NCBI GenBank assembly: GCA_016735355.1
Contig: JAERRQ010000233.1
Span: 1 to 6,126 of the forward strand
From: Desulfobacterales bacterium
Lineage (GTDB): Bacteria; Desulfobacterota; Desulfobacteria; Desulfobacterales; BuS5
Length of the DNA: 6,126 nucleotides
Direction of reading: 5' to 3'
The notes under the pieces were generated by a model, which worked only from the letters and a program-made list of their open reading frames with translations, was not told the origin of the DNA and made no database searches. Shown here one piece after another: positions 1 to 5,702 of this stretch (the first letter of the stretch is position 1; each line of letters opens with the position of its first letter). A program made the position numbers and the translations under genes.

Positions 1-1364
1 TGCCCGGTTGCCATCAGGATAAAAGGATCTATCCAGGATGCAATATTGCTTACAAGCAATACCCCTCCTGCTGTGGGTATATTTTCAATCCCTTTAATTT
101 TGATTCTATAAAAAATTTTTGTGATGATCAGCATGATAAAACGGACAAAAAAATCGGGCAGCACAACCATAACGGCAACAGCCAGAATAAAGGTCATAAC
201 TCCAAGTAGCAGGAAGGCCTGACCAGGAGAGAAGCCCAGCCCCTCCTGAAAGATTTTTATCATCAGGGTTGCGCCGAGAATTCCCACAAAGTTCAAAAAA
301 TTGGACGCCGCCAGCACGGCTCCGCGTCTGTGGCCCGGGGTTTTCCACTGTATAAAGGCATTCAGAGGAAGCAGAAAAAGCCCGGCGCTTATTCCGAGCA
401 CGATTATAAAAAAAATCGCCCAGGCAAAAGAATCGGCCGCGCTATGGAGCAGTATCAGCGATGCCGATAAACCAAAAGCGCCTATGGGAACAATGCCGAA
501 TTCGATATTACGACCTGACAGCAGACCGGCCAGGATTGCCCCGCTCCCCACGCCGACTGCCGTTACAAGATAAAGATAGCCCGCTATATTGCTGTTTTCC
601 GGAGCAAGGTGCATTAAGTCGATGCCGTAAGGGATCAGGTTCATCTGGGCATAGGCTGCTACAAGCCAGAAATACGATGCTGTTAATACCGACATAAGCA
701 GATAACGGTCTTCGGAAATAGATTTTACAGTCTTCCAGATTCCGACAAAAAATAACGGATTTATTTTTTCCTTGCCGCCGCCCGGCGGGGTTTTATAAAT
801 TCTTCGGCTTACAAAAATACCCCCCATGCTTACAAGGATGCAAGTCGTTCCGCAGATAAGAAATCCATGATCGCCGCCGGCCAGTACGGATGCCATTAAG
901 GTTCCGATGATAATCGATAAAAAAGTGGCGGATACTATATGGCTGTTTGCTTTTGATAGCCGTTCGTCCGGCACCAGTTCAGGAATAATGCCATACTTGG
1001 CCGGCCCGAAAAACGCGCTCTGGGTACACATGAGAAAGAGCACAACATAGAGGCCGGCAGAGGTTTTAAGATAAAAGCAAAGGAATCCCGAGGACATCAG
1101 GATCAGCTCGATTATTTTTAATCTTGCTATTATAATCTGCTTGCTGATTCTATCCGCAAGCACGCCGGCGGCATCTGAAAACAGGAGAAAGGGAAGCACG
1201 AATACAGCGCCGGTATCGGCCATAATACTGTCGGGATTCATTTCGGGGTTAATGGCTATCAGAAAAAAAACCATCGACAGCTTGTAAAGGTTGTCATTCA
1301 GTGCCCCGAAAAACTGGGTGGCATTAAGCCATTTAAAGGTTGCCTGGCTATTATTTTCAGTCAT
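1..1364 (-). CDS. MFS (LplT-like) transporter fused to PlsC-type acyltransferase, 3' end cut by window
   Basis: 454 codons are visible, open to the window edge, so the C-terminus is missing. Residues 1-405 are a polytopic MFS domain of the lysophospholipid-transporter type, with the N-terminal ALNDNLYK segment (21-28), DAAGVLADR (64-72) and AFFGPAKYGIIPEL (117-130). From about residue 418 an acyltransferase (PlsC) domain begins, with GIENIPTAGGVLLVSN (425-440). This order is that of Aas-like fusions (MFS, PlsC, often then an AMP-binding acyl-ACP synthetase), which flip and re-acylate lysophospholipids at the inner membrane; the third domain would lie beyond the window. The PlsC HX4D motif (normally N-H-x-S-x-x-D) reads N440-I441-A-S-W-I-D446, so the catalytic histidine is replaced while Asp is kept. 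The start ATG at 1364 has only a weak AAAGAA upstream, but the protein aligns from here. Transporter identity is firm; acyltransferase activity is doubtful. Confidence 0.88.
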   Translation of the reverse strand, partial: MTENNSQATFKWLNATQFFGALNDNLYKLSMVFFLIAINPEMNPDSIMADTGAVFVLPFLLFSDAAGVLADRISKQIIIARLKIIELILMSSGFLCFYLKTSAGLYVVLFLMCTQSAFFGPAKYGIIPELVPDERLSKANSHIVSATFLSIIIGTLMASVLAGGDHGFLICGTTCILVSMGGIFVSRRIYKTPPGGGKEKINPLFFVGIWKTVKSISEDRYLLMSVLTASYFWLVAAYAQMNLIPYGIDLMHLAPENSNIAGYLYLVTAVGVGSGAILAGLLSGRNIEFGIVPIGAFGLSASLILLHSAADSFAWAIFFIIVLGISAGLFLLPLNAFIQWKTPGHRRGAVLAASNFLNFVGILGATLMIKIFQEGLGFSPGQAFLLLGVMTFILAVAVMVVLPDFFVRFIMLIITKIFYRIKIKGIENIPTAGGVLLVSNIASWIDPFILMATG

Positions 1365-1379
1365 AAAAAATTCTTTTTT

Positions 1380-1498
1380 TATACTCGATGATCAAGTTTT
1401 TTAATCTGCTGAATTTATTCCTAAAATTTCAAACTAATGGTTTGAGGTTTATTTGATAAAGTCAATTGGTTATTTTTTTACGCTATCATCGAGTTATA
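1380..1498. repeat. 10-bp inverted repeat in the MFS upstream region
   Basis: ACTCGATGAT at 1383-1392 is repeated in inverse orientation at 1485-1494, and the match extends to TATA on the outside with a one-base bulge. No flanking direct repeat is seen, so it does not look like a mobile element. It lies directly upstream of the MFS gene on the minus strand and could be a regulatory site or chance. A small 6-bp hairpin (tcaaac/gtttga, about 1428-1444) lies between the arms. No convincing -35/-10 pair was found in 1365-1528. Confidence 0.35.
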
Positions 1499-1520
1499 GC
1501 TTTCCGGTTGAGGGCAGAAG

Positions 1521-1528
1521 CTTTATTC
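1521..1528. repeat. left target-site duplication CTTTATTC
   Basis: This octamer is directly adjacent to the left terminal inverted repeat and identical to 1733-1740. The two copies touch the outermost base of each repeat arm, which is what insertion with an 8-bp stagger produces. Confidence 0.8.
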
Positions 1529-1534
1529 GTAACC

Positions 1535-1562
1535 GTTCACGGTTATCAGTTTACGGTTAACA
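1535..1562 (+). repeat. four tandem heptamers (GTTNNCR-like) in left arm
   Basis: GTTCACG, GTTATCA, GTTTACG and GTTAACA follow each other without a gap, a 7-nt period inside the left arm of the miniature element. The mirrored array is at 1699-1726. A repeated 7-mer inside a transposon end could be a set of transposase-binding sites, but that is inference. Confidence 0.65.
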
Positions 1563-1698
1563 GTTGGATCGGAATACAGATTTAATATAGACTATGACTC
1601 GTCATTTTAATTTACAGCAACGGCAACCGACTTTATAAATCAATTATTCTTAATCAAATAGACGTACTGATTTGTTAATTTTGCCTTTTTGGGAAAAC

Positions 1699-1726
1699 CG
1701 TGAACTGTAAACTGTAAACCGTGAAC
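1699..1726 (-). repeat. four tandem heptamers in right arm
   Basis: Read on the minus strand from 1726 down: GTTCACG, GTTTACA, GTTTACA, GTTCACG. It has the same 7-nt period as 1535-1562, in inverted orientation. The heptamers have diverged between arms while the period and the GTT start are kept. Confidence 0.65.
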
Positions 1727-1732
1727 GGTTAC

Positions 1733-1740
1733 CTTTATTC
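1733..1740. repeat. right target-site duplication CTTTATTC
   Basis: Second copy of the octamer at 1521-1528, abutting the right terminal inverted repeat. The uninterrupted site would have been the DNA just downstream of the lytic transglycosylase stop codon. Confidence 0.8.
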
Positions 1741-1754
1741 TTATGGTGGCTCAA

Positions 1755-2348
1755 CTATCCCTTTTTAAAGATATAATAATATTTCATGACCCTTTTTACA
1801 TAATTTTCGGTCTCTTTTATGGGAGGTATATCATTATATCTGTTTACCCTTTCAGGCCCTGCATTATAAGCGGCTATTGCCAAAGGAAGCTTTCCGTTAA
1901 AACGTAAGAGTAGTTTTTTAAAATAACGAGTGCCTCCCATAACATTTTCCCGGGGATTAAAAGGATCATCAATCTTGAATGCCTTCAGGTTATTCGGCAT
2001 GATCTGCATAAGACCCAGGGCGCCAGCCCTTGAAACAGCCATTTTGTCAAAGTTTGATTCCGCCTTGATTATGGCTTTAAGCAATGGAAAAGGTATGTCA
2101 TGTTTTTTTGATGCTTCTGTTATAAGGTGATCATACTTGTCGGTTGAATGATATTTTTTTGATTTGCGGGGATACTCTTTAATAAAAAGTTTATAGGATG
2201 ATGATGTTGGAATATTTGTAAAGTTAAGCACTCCATTGCTGTCCATAAACATAAAAATATCCGCTGCTGCAGGGATGGACAACACGGATATAGTCATGAG
2301 AATGCAAAGAGATACGGCGCAGATTGTTTTTTTATTATTCCGATGCAT
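1755..2348 (-). CDS. secreted lytic transglycosylase (DUF4124-like region + SLT domain)
   Basis: This 197-residue protein would cleave the MurNAc-GlcNAc bond of peptidoglycan in the periplasm, forming 1,6-anhydro ends. Residues 1-29 are a signal peptide (basic start, hydrophobic 9-25, AAA-D cleavage region). Residues 30-55 resemble the short DUF4124 segment (DIFMFMDSNGVLNFTNIP) often found before SLT domains. The SLT domain runs from about 75 to 195, with catalytic Glu97 in ESNFD, GLMQIMP (112-118), AAYNAGP (159-165) and ENYVKRV (181-187). All family motifs are intact. The start at 2348 is chosen because it gives a complete signal peptide, although the upstream Shine-Dalgarno is weak. Its first codons overlap the tail of the broken flavoprotein gene, so it may now depend on read-through from the purH genes. 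Confidence 0.93.
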   Translation of the reverse strand: MHRNNKKTICAVSLCILMTISVLSIPAAADIFMFMDSNGVLNFTNIPTSSSYKLFIKEYPRKSKKYHSTDKYDHLITEASKKHDIPFPLLKAIIKAESNFDKMAVSRAGALGLMQIMPNNLKAFKIDDPFNPRENVMGGTRYFKKLLLRFNGKLPLAIAAYNAGPERVNRYNDIPPIKETENYVKRVMKYYYIFKKG

Positions 2349-2685
2349 ATATCCGTCTGTTTCCGAAGAGTAACTTTTTTACTTCTTCATCAACTGTAAC
2401 AGCTTTTTGCAGTCTTTTATGTACAGCAACCATTTTAACCAGAGCATCAGACGTTACAGTATAACTTCCTTTTAAAATACATTTCTGCATCAAGGTAAAA
2501 CTTTTTTCAAAACAATACAACCTGATGCCAAAGCAAAATGTGTGCCACCTTCAAAGAAGGGATGTCTACAACGGATTTTTTCTCCAGGATAACGGTAGAC
2601 AGGCCCTTGCCGGCACAGCCCATGGCGGCTTTGCCGCCGCCGGGGCCTGCTCTCCGATAACCGCCACAGCATAGATTTGATCCAT
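2335..2685 (-). pseudogene. decayed N-terminal remnant of a dihydrolipoamide-dehydrogenase-like flavoprotein
   Basis: The ATG at 2685 lies 1 nt after the purH stop. The frame reads MDQIYAVAVIG and then loses sense. Removing one GA dinucleotide at 2651-2654 restores the FAD-binding motif as GAGPGGGKAAMGCAGKGLST and then VILEKKSV. In a second shifted frame, GGT....ASGCI.LKK (about 2501-2545) resembles the redox-active GGTCLNxGCIPTK signature, but its first cysteine is lost. A further frame ends DALVKMVAVHKRLQKAV..., which fits the helix after the redox centre in this family. At least three frameshifts and loss of the other ~350 residues make it non-functional. Pyridine nucleotide-disulfide oxidoreductase is well supported; the exact member (lipoamide dehydrogenase, mercuric reductase and so on) is not. 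The lytic transglycosylase gene starts inside its last codons. Confidence 0.75.
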
Positions 2686-2686
2686 G

Positions 2687-3937
2687 TTAGTGTTTAAAGC
2701 TCCTTTGACCGGTATAAACCATGGTGGCACCGACTTCGTTGCATGCTTCTATGGACTGATAGTCATTCCCTGAGCCTCCCGGCTGAATAACCGAGGATAT
2801 GCCTTCCTTTATGCCGACATCAATACCGTCCCTGAAAGGGAAGAAAGCGTCACTGACCATAGCAGCACCTTTAAGTCCTCCTTTTTCTTCTTCGGCCCTT
2901 GCATCGGCTTCATTTTTTTTGTCTTTATCTTTCAGCTCGTTATAGCCTATTCCATATGTTTCATAAGAGTATCTGTCTGCAAGCTTTCGATAGGCCTTGT
3001 CCCGTGCGATTTCAGCTACCCCGACCCGGTCCTGTTCACCGGTGCCTATGCCCACGGTTGCCAGATCCTTAACGTAAATGACCGAATTAGATGTGATTCC
3101 CGATTCCACAAGCCAGCCAAAGAGCATATCTTCATATTCTTTTGCCGTAGGTTCCCTCTTGATTCTATATATTTTGCCTTGATATTCGGTTTCAGCCAGT
3201 TTCAGATCTTCCTGTGACCTGGCTGCGGGGACAAAAGACCATTGAGCTATAATTCCACCGTCGATGAGACTTTTGAATTCCACACATCTTTCCCCCACAA
3301 AGGTTTGCAGACGTTCTATATTACGCACTCTGATAATTCTAAGGTTCCTTTTTTTCTCAAAAATATTCATCACACCATATTCGAACTCAGGAGCAACCAC
3401 AACCTCGGCAAACTGTTTACATATTGCTTCAGCCGTGGCCTTGTCAACAGCCCGGTTTAAAGCGATACATCCTCCAAAAGCAGCAATCCTGTCGGCCATG
3501 TGCGCTTTATGGTACGCATCTTCCAGGGAATCGGACATTGCAACGCCGCAGGGGTTGTTATGCTTTACAATAACGGCAACAGGTTTATCCGTAAAATATC
3601 TTAGAATATTAAGGGAATTGTCAGTATCGGTCAGATTGGTTTTTCCGGGATGTTTTCCGGATTGCAAAAGTTCTATATCAGAAGCAAGATATTTGCCCGG
3701 CTGTATTGTTTTCGCATCACCCAAAACCAGGTTTCCGTTTACAAGCTTGTAAAGAGCGGCTTCCTGCCCCGGGTTCTCGCCGTATCGCAGACCTTTTTGC
3801 ACGGCATCGATAGTCCAGACAACCTTTTCATAAAATAGAGTCTGTCTGTTATCTCCATCAATAAAACTGATCTCCATGTTTGGAGAAAAGTTGTCATCCA
3901 TTATTGTTCGGTACATTTTTTTTAAATCTTCGGTCAT
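2687..3937 (-). CDS. purH: AICAR transformylase (stand-alone C-terminal half of PurH)
   Basis: This 416-residue protein transfers the formyl group of 10-formyl-tetrahydrofolate to AICAR, giving FAICAR, the penultimate step of IMP synthesis in the cytosol. Landmarks are RYGENPGQ (51-58), catalytic KHNNPCG (125-131), AFGGCIALN (153-161), GIGTGEQDRV (296-305), SDAFFPFRDGID (362-373), IQPGGSGND (384-392) and the C-terminal YTGQRSFKH. In most bacteria this domain is fused behind IMP cyclohydrolase in a protein of about 530 residues; here the two are separate genes. A charged, Lys/Glu-rich stretch (335-355) before the SDAFFPF motif is longer than in the fused enzymes I recall. The start at 3937 has GGAG seven bases upstream. 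It follows the cyclohydrolase gene by 22 nt and is surely co-transcribed with it. Confidence 0.95.
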   Translation of the reverse strand: MTEDLKKMYRTIMDDNFSPNMEISFIDGDNRQTLFYEKVVWTIDAVQKGLRYGENPGQEAALYKLVNGNLVLGDAKTIQPGKYLASDIELLQSGKHPGKTNLTDTDNSLNILRYFTDKPVAVIVKHNNPCGVAMSDSLEDAYHKAHMADRIAAFGGCIALNRAVDKATAEAICKQFAEVVVAPEFEYGVMNIFEKKRNLRIIRVRNIERLQTFVGERCVEFKSLIDGGIIAQWSFVPAARSQEDLKLAETEYQGKIYRIKREPTAKEYEDMLFGWLVESGITSNSVIYVKDLATVGIGTGEQDRVGVAEIARDKAYRKLADRYSYETYGIGYNELKDKDKKNEADARAEEEKGGLKGAAMVSDAFFPFRDGIDVGIKEGISSVIQPGGSGNDYQSIEACNEVGATMVYTGQRSFKH

Positions 3938-3959
3938 TTTTTAACTCCAGTTGTTAATC

Positions 3960-4646
3960 CTACAAAGATGGGAAACTATAACATTGCCTAACATTATCAA
4001 AAGATTGAGAGCCAAGATATTCGGCAATAGTGCTGTCATAAACAGCAGTATGTTTAAAAGCCTTTTGCGCCAGGTAAAAACGCTGCTCAAGGGACAGGGA
4101 GCCCTCATTTTTTTTGATAAATGAAATAATGTTGCTGTAATCCTCAGGATCGACCACCGATGCAACCCTGAGATAATTCTTGGCCGCGGCTCTGATCATG
4201 CATGGGCCTCCAATATCAATATTTCCTCTTGCCTCTTCTACAACCACCCCCTGTTTTTCTATGGTCTGCTTGAAAGGATAAAGATTTACCACCACCATAT
4301 CTATATTTACTGCACCGGTACGCGACATATCTTCCTGGTGGGAAGAGTTATATGTTTCGGTCAGAAGACCCAGGTAGATTTTAAAGTCCAGGGTCTTTAC
4401 AAGTCCGCCCTGGGTCTCCTGCTGCCCGGTATAGTCCGAAACCTGAGTGAGACAGGAGCTTGCCCCTGAACCGAGTATTTCCTTAATCCGGCTGTATGTG
4501 CCCCCGGTGGATATGAATCTTGTTTCAGGATTAATTCCAATTAATTCAGGTATAAGTTTATCCAGCCCTTTTTTATCGGAAACACTTATCAGGACATGTT
4601 TTATTTTTATAAGATCATCAATTTTTTCAACGACATTTATGCTCAT
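3960..4646 (-). CDS. purH: IMP cyclohydrolase (stand-alone N-terminal half of PurH)
   Basis: This 228-residue protein has the methylglyoxal-synthase-like fold and closes FAICAR to IMP. Motifs are SVSDK (21-25), STGGT (46-50), QVSDYTG (68-74), VKTL (83-86), VVNLYPF (119-125), GNIDIGGP (141-148) and IRAAAKN (151-157). The residues I match to the active site of fused ATIC/PurH enzymes (Lys84, Tyr123, Asp144, Lys156) are all present. The segment that reads KTLHPK in most PurH proteins is KTLDFK here (Asp87, Phe88); this may be normal for stand-alone forms. About 30 C-terminal residues have no domain I recognise. The start at 4646 follows an AAAGGAAAGG stretch that lies inside the end of the preceding reading frame, so translation may be coupled. 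Confidence 0.94.
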   Translation of the reverse strand: MSINVVEKIDDLIKIKHVLISVSDKKGLDKLIPELIGINPETRFISTGGTYSRIKEILGSGASSCLTQVSDYTGQQETQGGLVKTLDFKIYLGLLTETYNSSHQEDMSRTGAVNIDMVVVNLYPFKQTIEKQGVVVEEARGNIDIGGPCMIRAAAKNYLRVASVVDPEDYSNIISFIKKNEGSLSLEQRFYLAQKAFKHTAVYDSTIAEYLGSQSFDNVRQCYSFPSL

Positions 4647-4651
4647 AACAA

Positions 4652-4858
4652 CTACCTTTCCTTTAAAGTGGATAAATATCCATTGATATCCACTTCATCG
4701 ATTTGCTTCGGGTCTAAGTATTTTGCTGCATATTCTTTATCTAAGCCGCTCTGCAAAAACAAGTCAAACAACTCTTCATCAATATGCTGGTCATTGCGCA
4801 TGAAATTGTAAAAATTCGGCTTGTTTTTAAATTTTTTAAAATAGTTCGGAACACGACG
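4652..4858 (-). pseudogene. C-terminal remnant of an unrecognised gene upstream of purH
   Basis: The frame is open from 4858 to a TAG at 4652-4654, 5 nt before the cyclohydrolase start. It encodes about 68 residues with a protein-like pattern: basic RRVPNYFKKFKNKPNFYNF, then acidic DQHIDEELFDLFLQSGLDKE and KYLDPKQIDEVDINGYLSTL. The only ATG is at 4801 (49 residues) and it has no Shine-Dalgarno. The coding-like sequence continues upstream of it until an in-frame TAG at 4859-4861, next to transposon debris. I therefore read it as the tail of a longer gene cut off by insertion, not as a small gene. The Shine-Dalgarno of purH lies within its last codons, which argues that the original gene was first in the operon. 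I do not recognise the family. Confidence 0.55.
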
Positions 4859-4883
4859 CTAACATTTTGCTACAAGTAGAAGC

Positions 4884-5207
4884 ATGACCGCTTCTCATGA
4901 AAAATCACTGCTATTATACACCCCCGAAATCTCCGATCAAGTCATTAATTTTCCCGTCGAGGAACCCCGGTGAATTTTCATTTCAGAAAAAGCATATCCG
5001 GGATTGAAAAGCGATGTGGGTTATTGGCGTGCCATGCATGAAAAAGCCATTTTGCGTGAAAAAATACTGGAACAAACAGTAAAAAAACAAGAAGATAAAA
5101 TTCGTGTTGCCGGCACTTTCTATAAAGCCGCCAACTGGATCAATGTCGGACAAACCAGAGGCCGTGGGAAACTTGGACCACCTGGAAAAAGAAGTGTCCC
5201 CATTTAA
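4884..5207 (+). pseudogene. transposase-like remnant: IS66-like N-terminus joined to a DruA/DUF4338-like motif
   Basis: A single frame runs from ATG 4884 to a TAA at 5205-5207, interrupted by one TGA at 4971-4973. The first part reads MTASHEKSLLLYTPEISDQV... and, past the stop, LKSDVGYWRAMHEKA and a charged coiled-coil stretch. This resembles the N-terminal region of IS66-type transposases (TnpC), but the following LFGxKSE segment and the catalytic domain are absent. Instead the frame passes straight into GTFYKAANWINVGQTRGRGK (about 5116-5175), which resembles the GTCYRAANW..LG.T.GRG signature of DruA/DUF4338 proteins. A +1 shift near 5171 would continue as LDHLEKEVSPF, similar to what follows in that family. 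It is a nonfunctional chimera of two mobile or defence-related gene fragments. Family names rest on remembered motifs and were not searched. Confidence 0.6.
4913..4940 (-). promoter_or_regulatory. candidate sigma-70 promoter facing purH
   Basis: On the minus strand TTGATC (4940-4935) and a perfect TATAAT (4918-4913) are separated by 16 nt. Transcription would start near 4906 and run through the truncated frame into the two purH genes. The site lies inside the transposase remnant, so if used it is a promoter acquired with the insertion. The -35 box matches the consensus at only 4 of 6 positions, so this is a candidate only. Confidence 0.4.
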
Positions 5208-5275
5208 GATATCTGAAAGTCAAGTATTAAGCTTGCAATAAAAATAAACAGTTGCAAACTGAAATAGGTTATAAT

Positions 5276-5294
5276 ATAGATATTTTATATCTAT
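5276..5294. repeat. 8-bp hairpin in AT-rich DNA
   Basis: ATAGATAT (5276-5283) and ATATCTAT (5287-5294) form a perfect stem around TTT. It lies in the 163-bp stretch 5208-5370, which has no gene that I can support. A TATAAT at 5270-5275 lacks a well-placed -35 box (the TTGCAA at 5252-5257 is only 12 nt away). No poly-T run follows on the plus strand, so it is not a typical terminator. Confidence 0.4.
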
Positions 5295-5370
5295 CCGGTT
5301 GTTATTTTGTTATTCACAAACTTTTTCAACCTATTGTTTTTATGGACGATTTACCATTAATACCTCTTGG

Positions 5371-5591
5371 GTAAATATTCGGCTTTATTTTTGGCAATAT
5401 TTTTAATATGTCATAAGGCTGAATAAAACCATTAGAACAAAAACTCACAATTTCAATAACCCATTTAATTTATTATTCATAACAAATTAAATGGGTTATA
5501 ATAGTTACCCCTTGATACTCAAAAAAAACAGATATTAGTATTCGGTGTAAAATTGATTTTATAACAATAAAAAACAAAGCCGAATATTTAC
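5371..5591. mobile_element. 221-bp MITE-like element with GTAA ends (candidate IS66-derived)
   Basis: The 22-bp terminal inverted repeats at 5371-5392 and 5570-5591 agree at 21 positions and begin GTAAATATTCGGCTTT. Outside them lie CCTCTTGG (5363-5370) and CATCTTGG (5592-5599), an 8-bp direct repeat with one mismatch, as expected for an ageing target-site duplication. No coding frame is evident inside; the centre holds a strong 16-bp hairpin (5456-5499). The ends share GTAA and a TTC at the same offset (positions 8-10) with the element at 1529-1732, although the rest differs, so the two may be mobilised by related transposases. The IS66 link is inference. Confidence 0.75.
5456..5499. repeat. 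16-bp perfect hairpin inside the second MITE-like element
   Basis: ATAACCCATTTAATTT (5456-5471) pairs perfectly with 5484-5499 around a 12-nt loop. It lies near the middle of the 221-bp element, so the element is a nested palindrome. TATAAT at 5497-5502 overlaps the right arm, but no good -35 box is placed for it. Confidence 0.6.
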
Positions 5592-5702
5592 CATCTTGGA
5601 AACATCTGTTTTTTTAAAACCAATATTTTCAATAAATTATACCATCTTATAGAATGTTTTGTGCGTTACCGGATAGGCATGCTATAGCTTTATTTTGGCA
5701 CT

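Larger units (their letters stand above)
1529..1732. mobile_element. 204-bp MITE-like element with GTAA ends (candidate IS66-derived)
   Basis: The ends are perfect 16-bp terminal inverted repeats, GTAACCGTTCACGGTT at 1529-1544 and its complement at 1717-1732. Similarity continues inward to about 37 bp (32/37 by eye). The octamer CTTTATTC abuts both ends, at 1521-1528 and 1733-1740, as a target-site duplication would. The interior has no ORF of note and is AT-rich. Size, ends and duplication make this a non-autonomous miniature element. GTAA termini with an 8-bp duplication are, from family knowledge, typical of IS66-type elements; that assignment is inference. The right end sits 15 nt past the stop codon of the lytic transglycosylase gene, so its long hairpin may affect that transcript's 3' end. 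Confidence 0.82.

Noticed and set aside
301..697. Plus-strand open frames of 78-90 codons opposite the MFS transporter.
   Set aside because: Antisense shadows of a well-supported membrane protein; no Shine-Dalgarno or family motifs.
1437..1465. TTGACT on the minus strand as a -35 box for the MFS gene.
   Set aside because: The hexamers 16-18 nt downstream (for example AACCAT) are poor -10 boxes.
1535..1726. CRISPR array.
   Set aside because: The repeated units are 7 nt, without spacers, and in inverted arms; nothing of CRISPR size is present anywhere in the window.
1529..1732. Reading the long inverted repeat as the transcription terminator of the lytic transglycosylase gene.
   Set aside because: The loop is over 130 nt and no U-run follows a compact GC stem; the target duplication supports a mobile element instead, though it may still affect the transcript end.
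3264..3752. 162-codon plus-strand open frame opposite the AICAR transformylase gene.
   Set aside because: It lies antisense to a gene with intact family motifs and has no recognisable domain; a shadow frame.
4971..5002. In-frame TGA possibly read as selenocysteine, with a CCCGG/CCGGG pairing around it.
   Set aside because: The stem encloses the TGA rather than following it, the loop is about 28 nt, and the protein is a transposase-like remnant with no redox site. A nonsense mutation is simpler.
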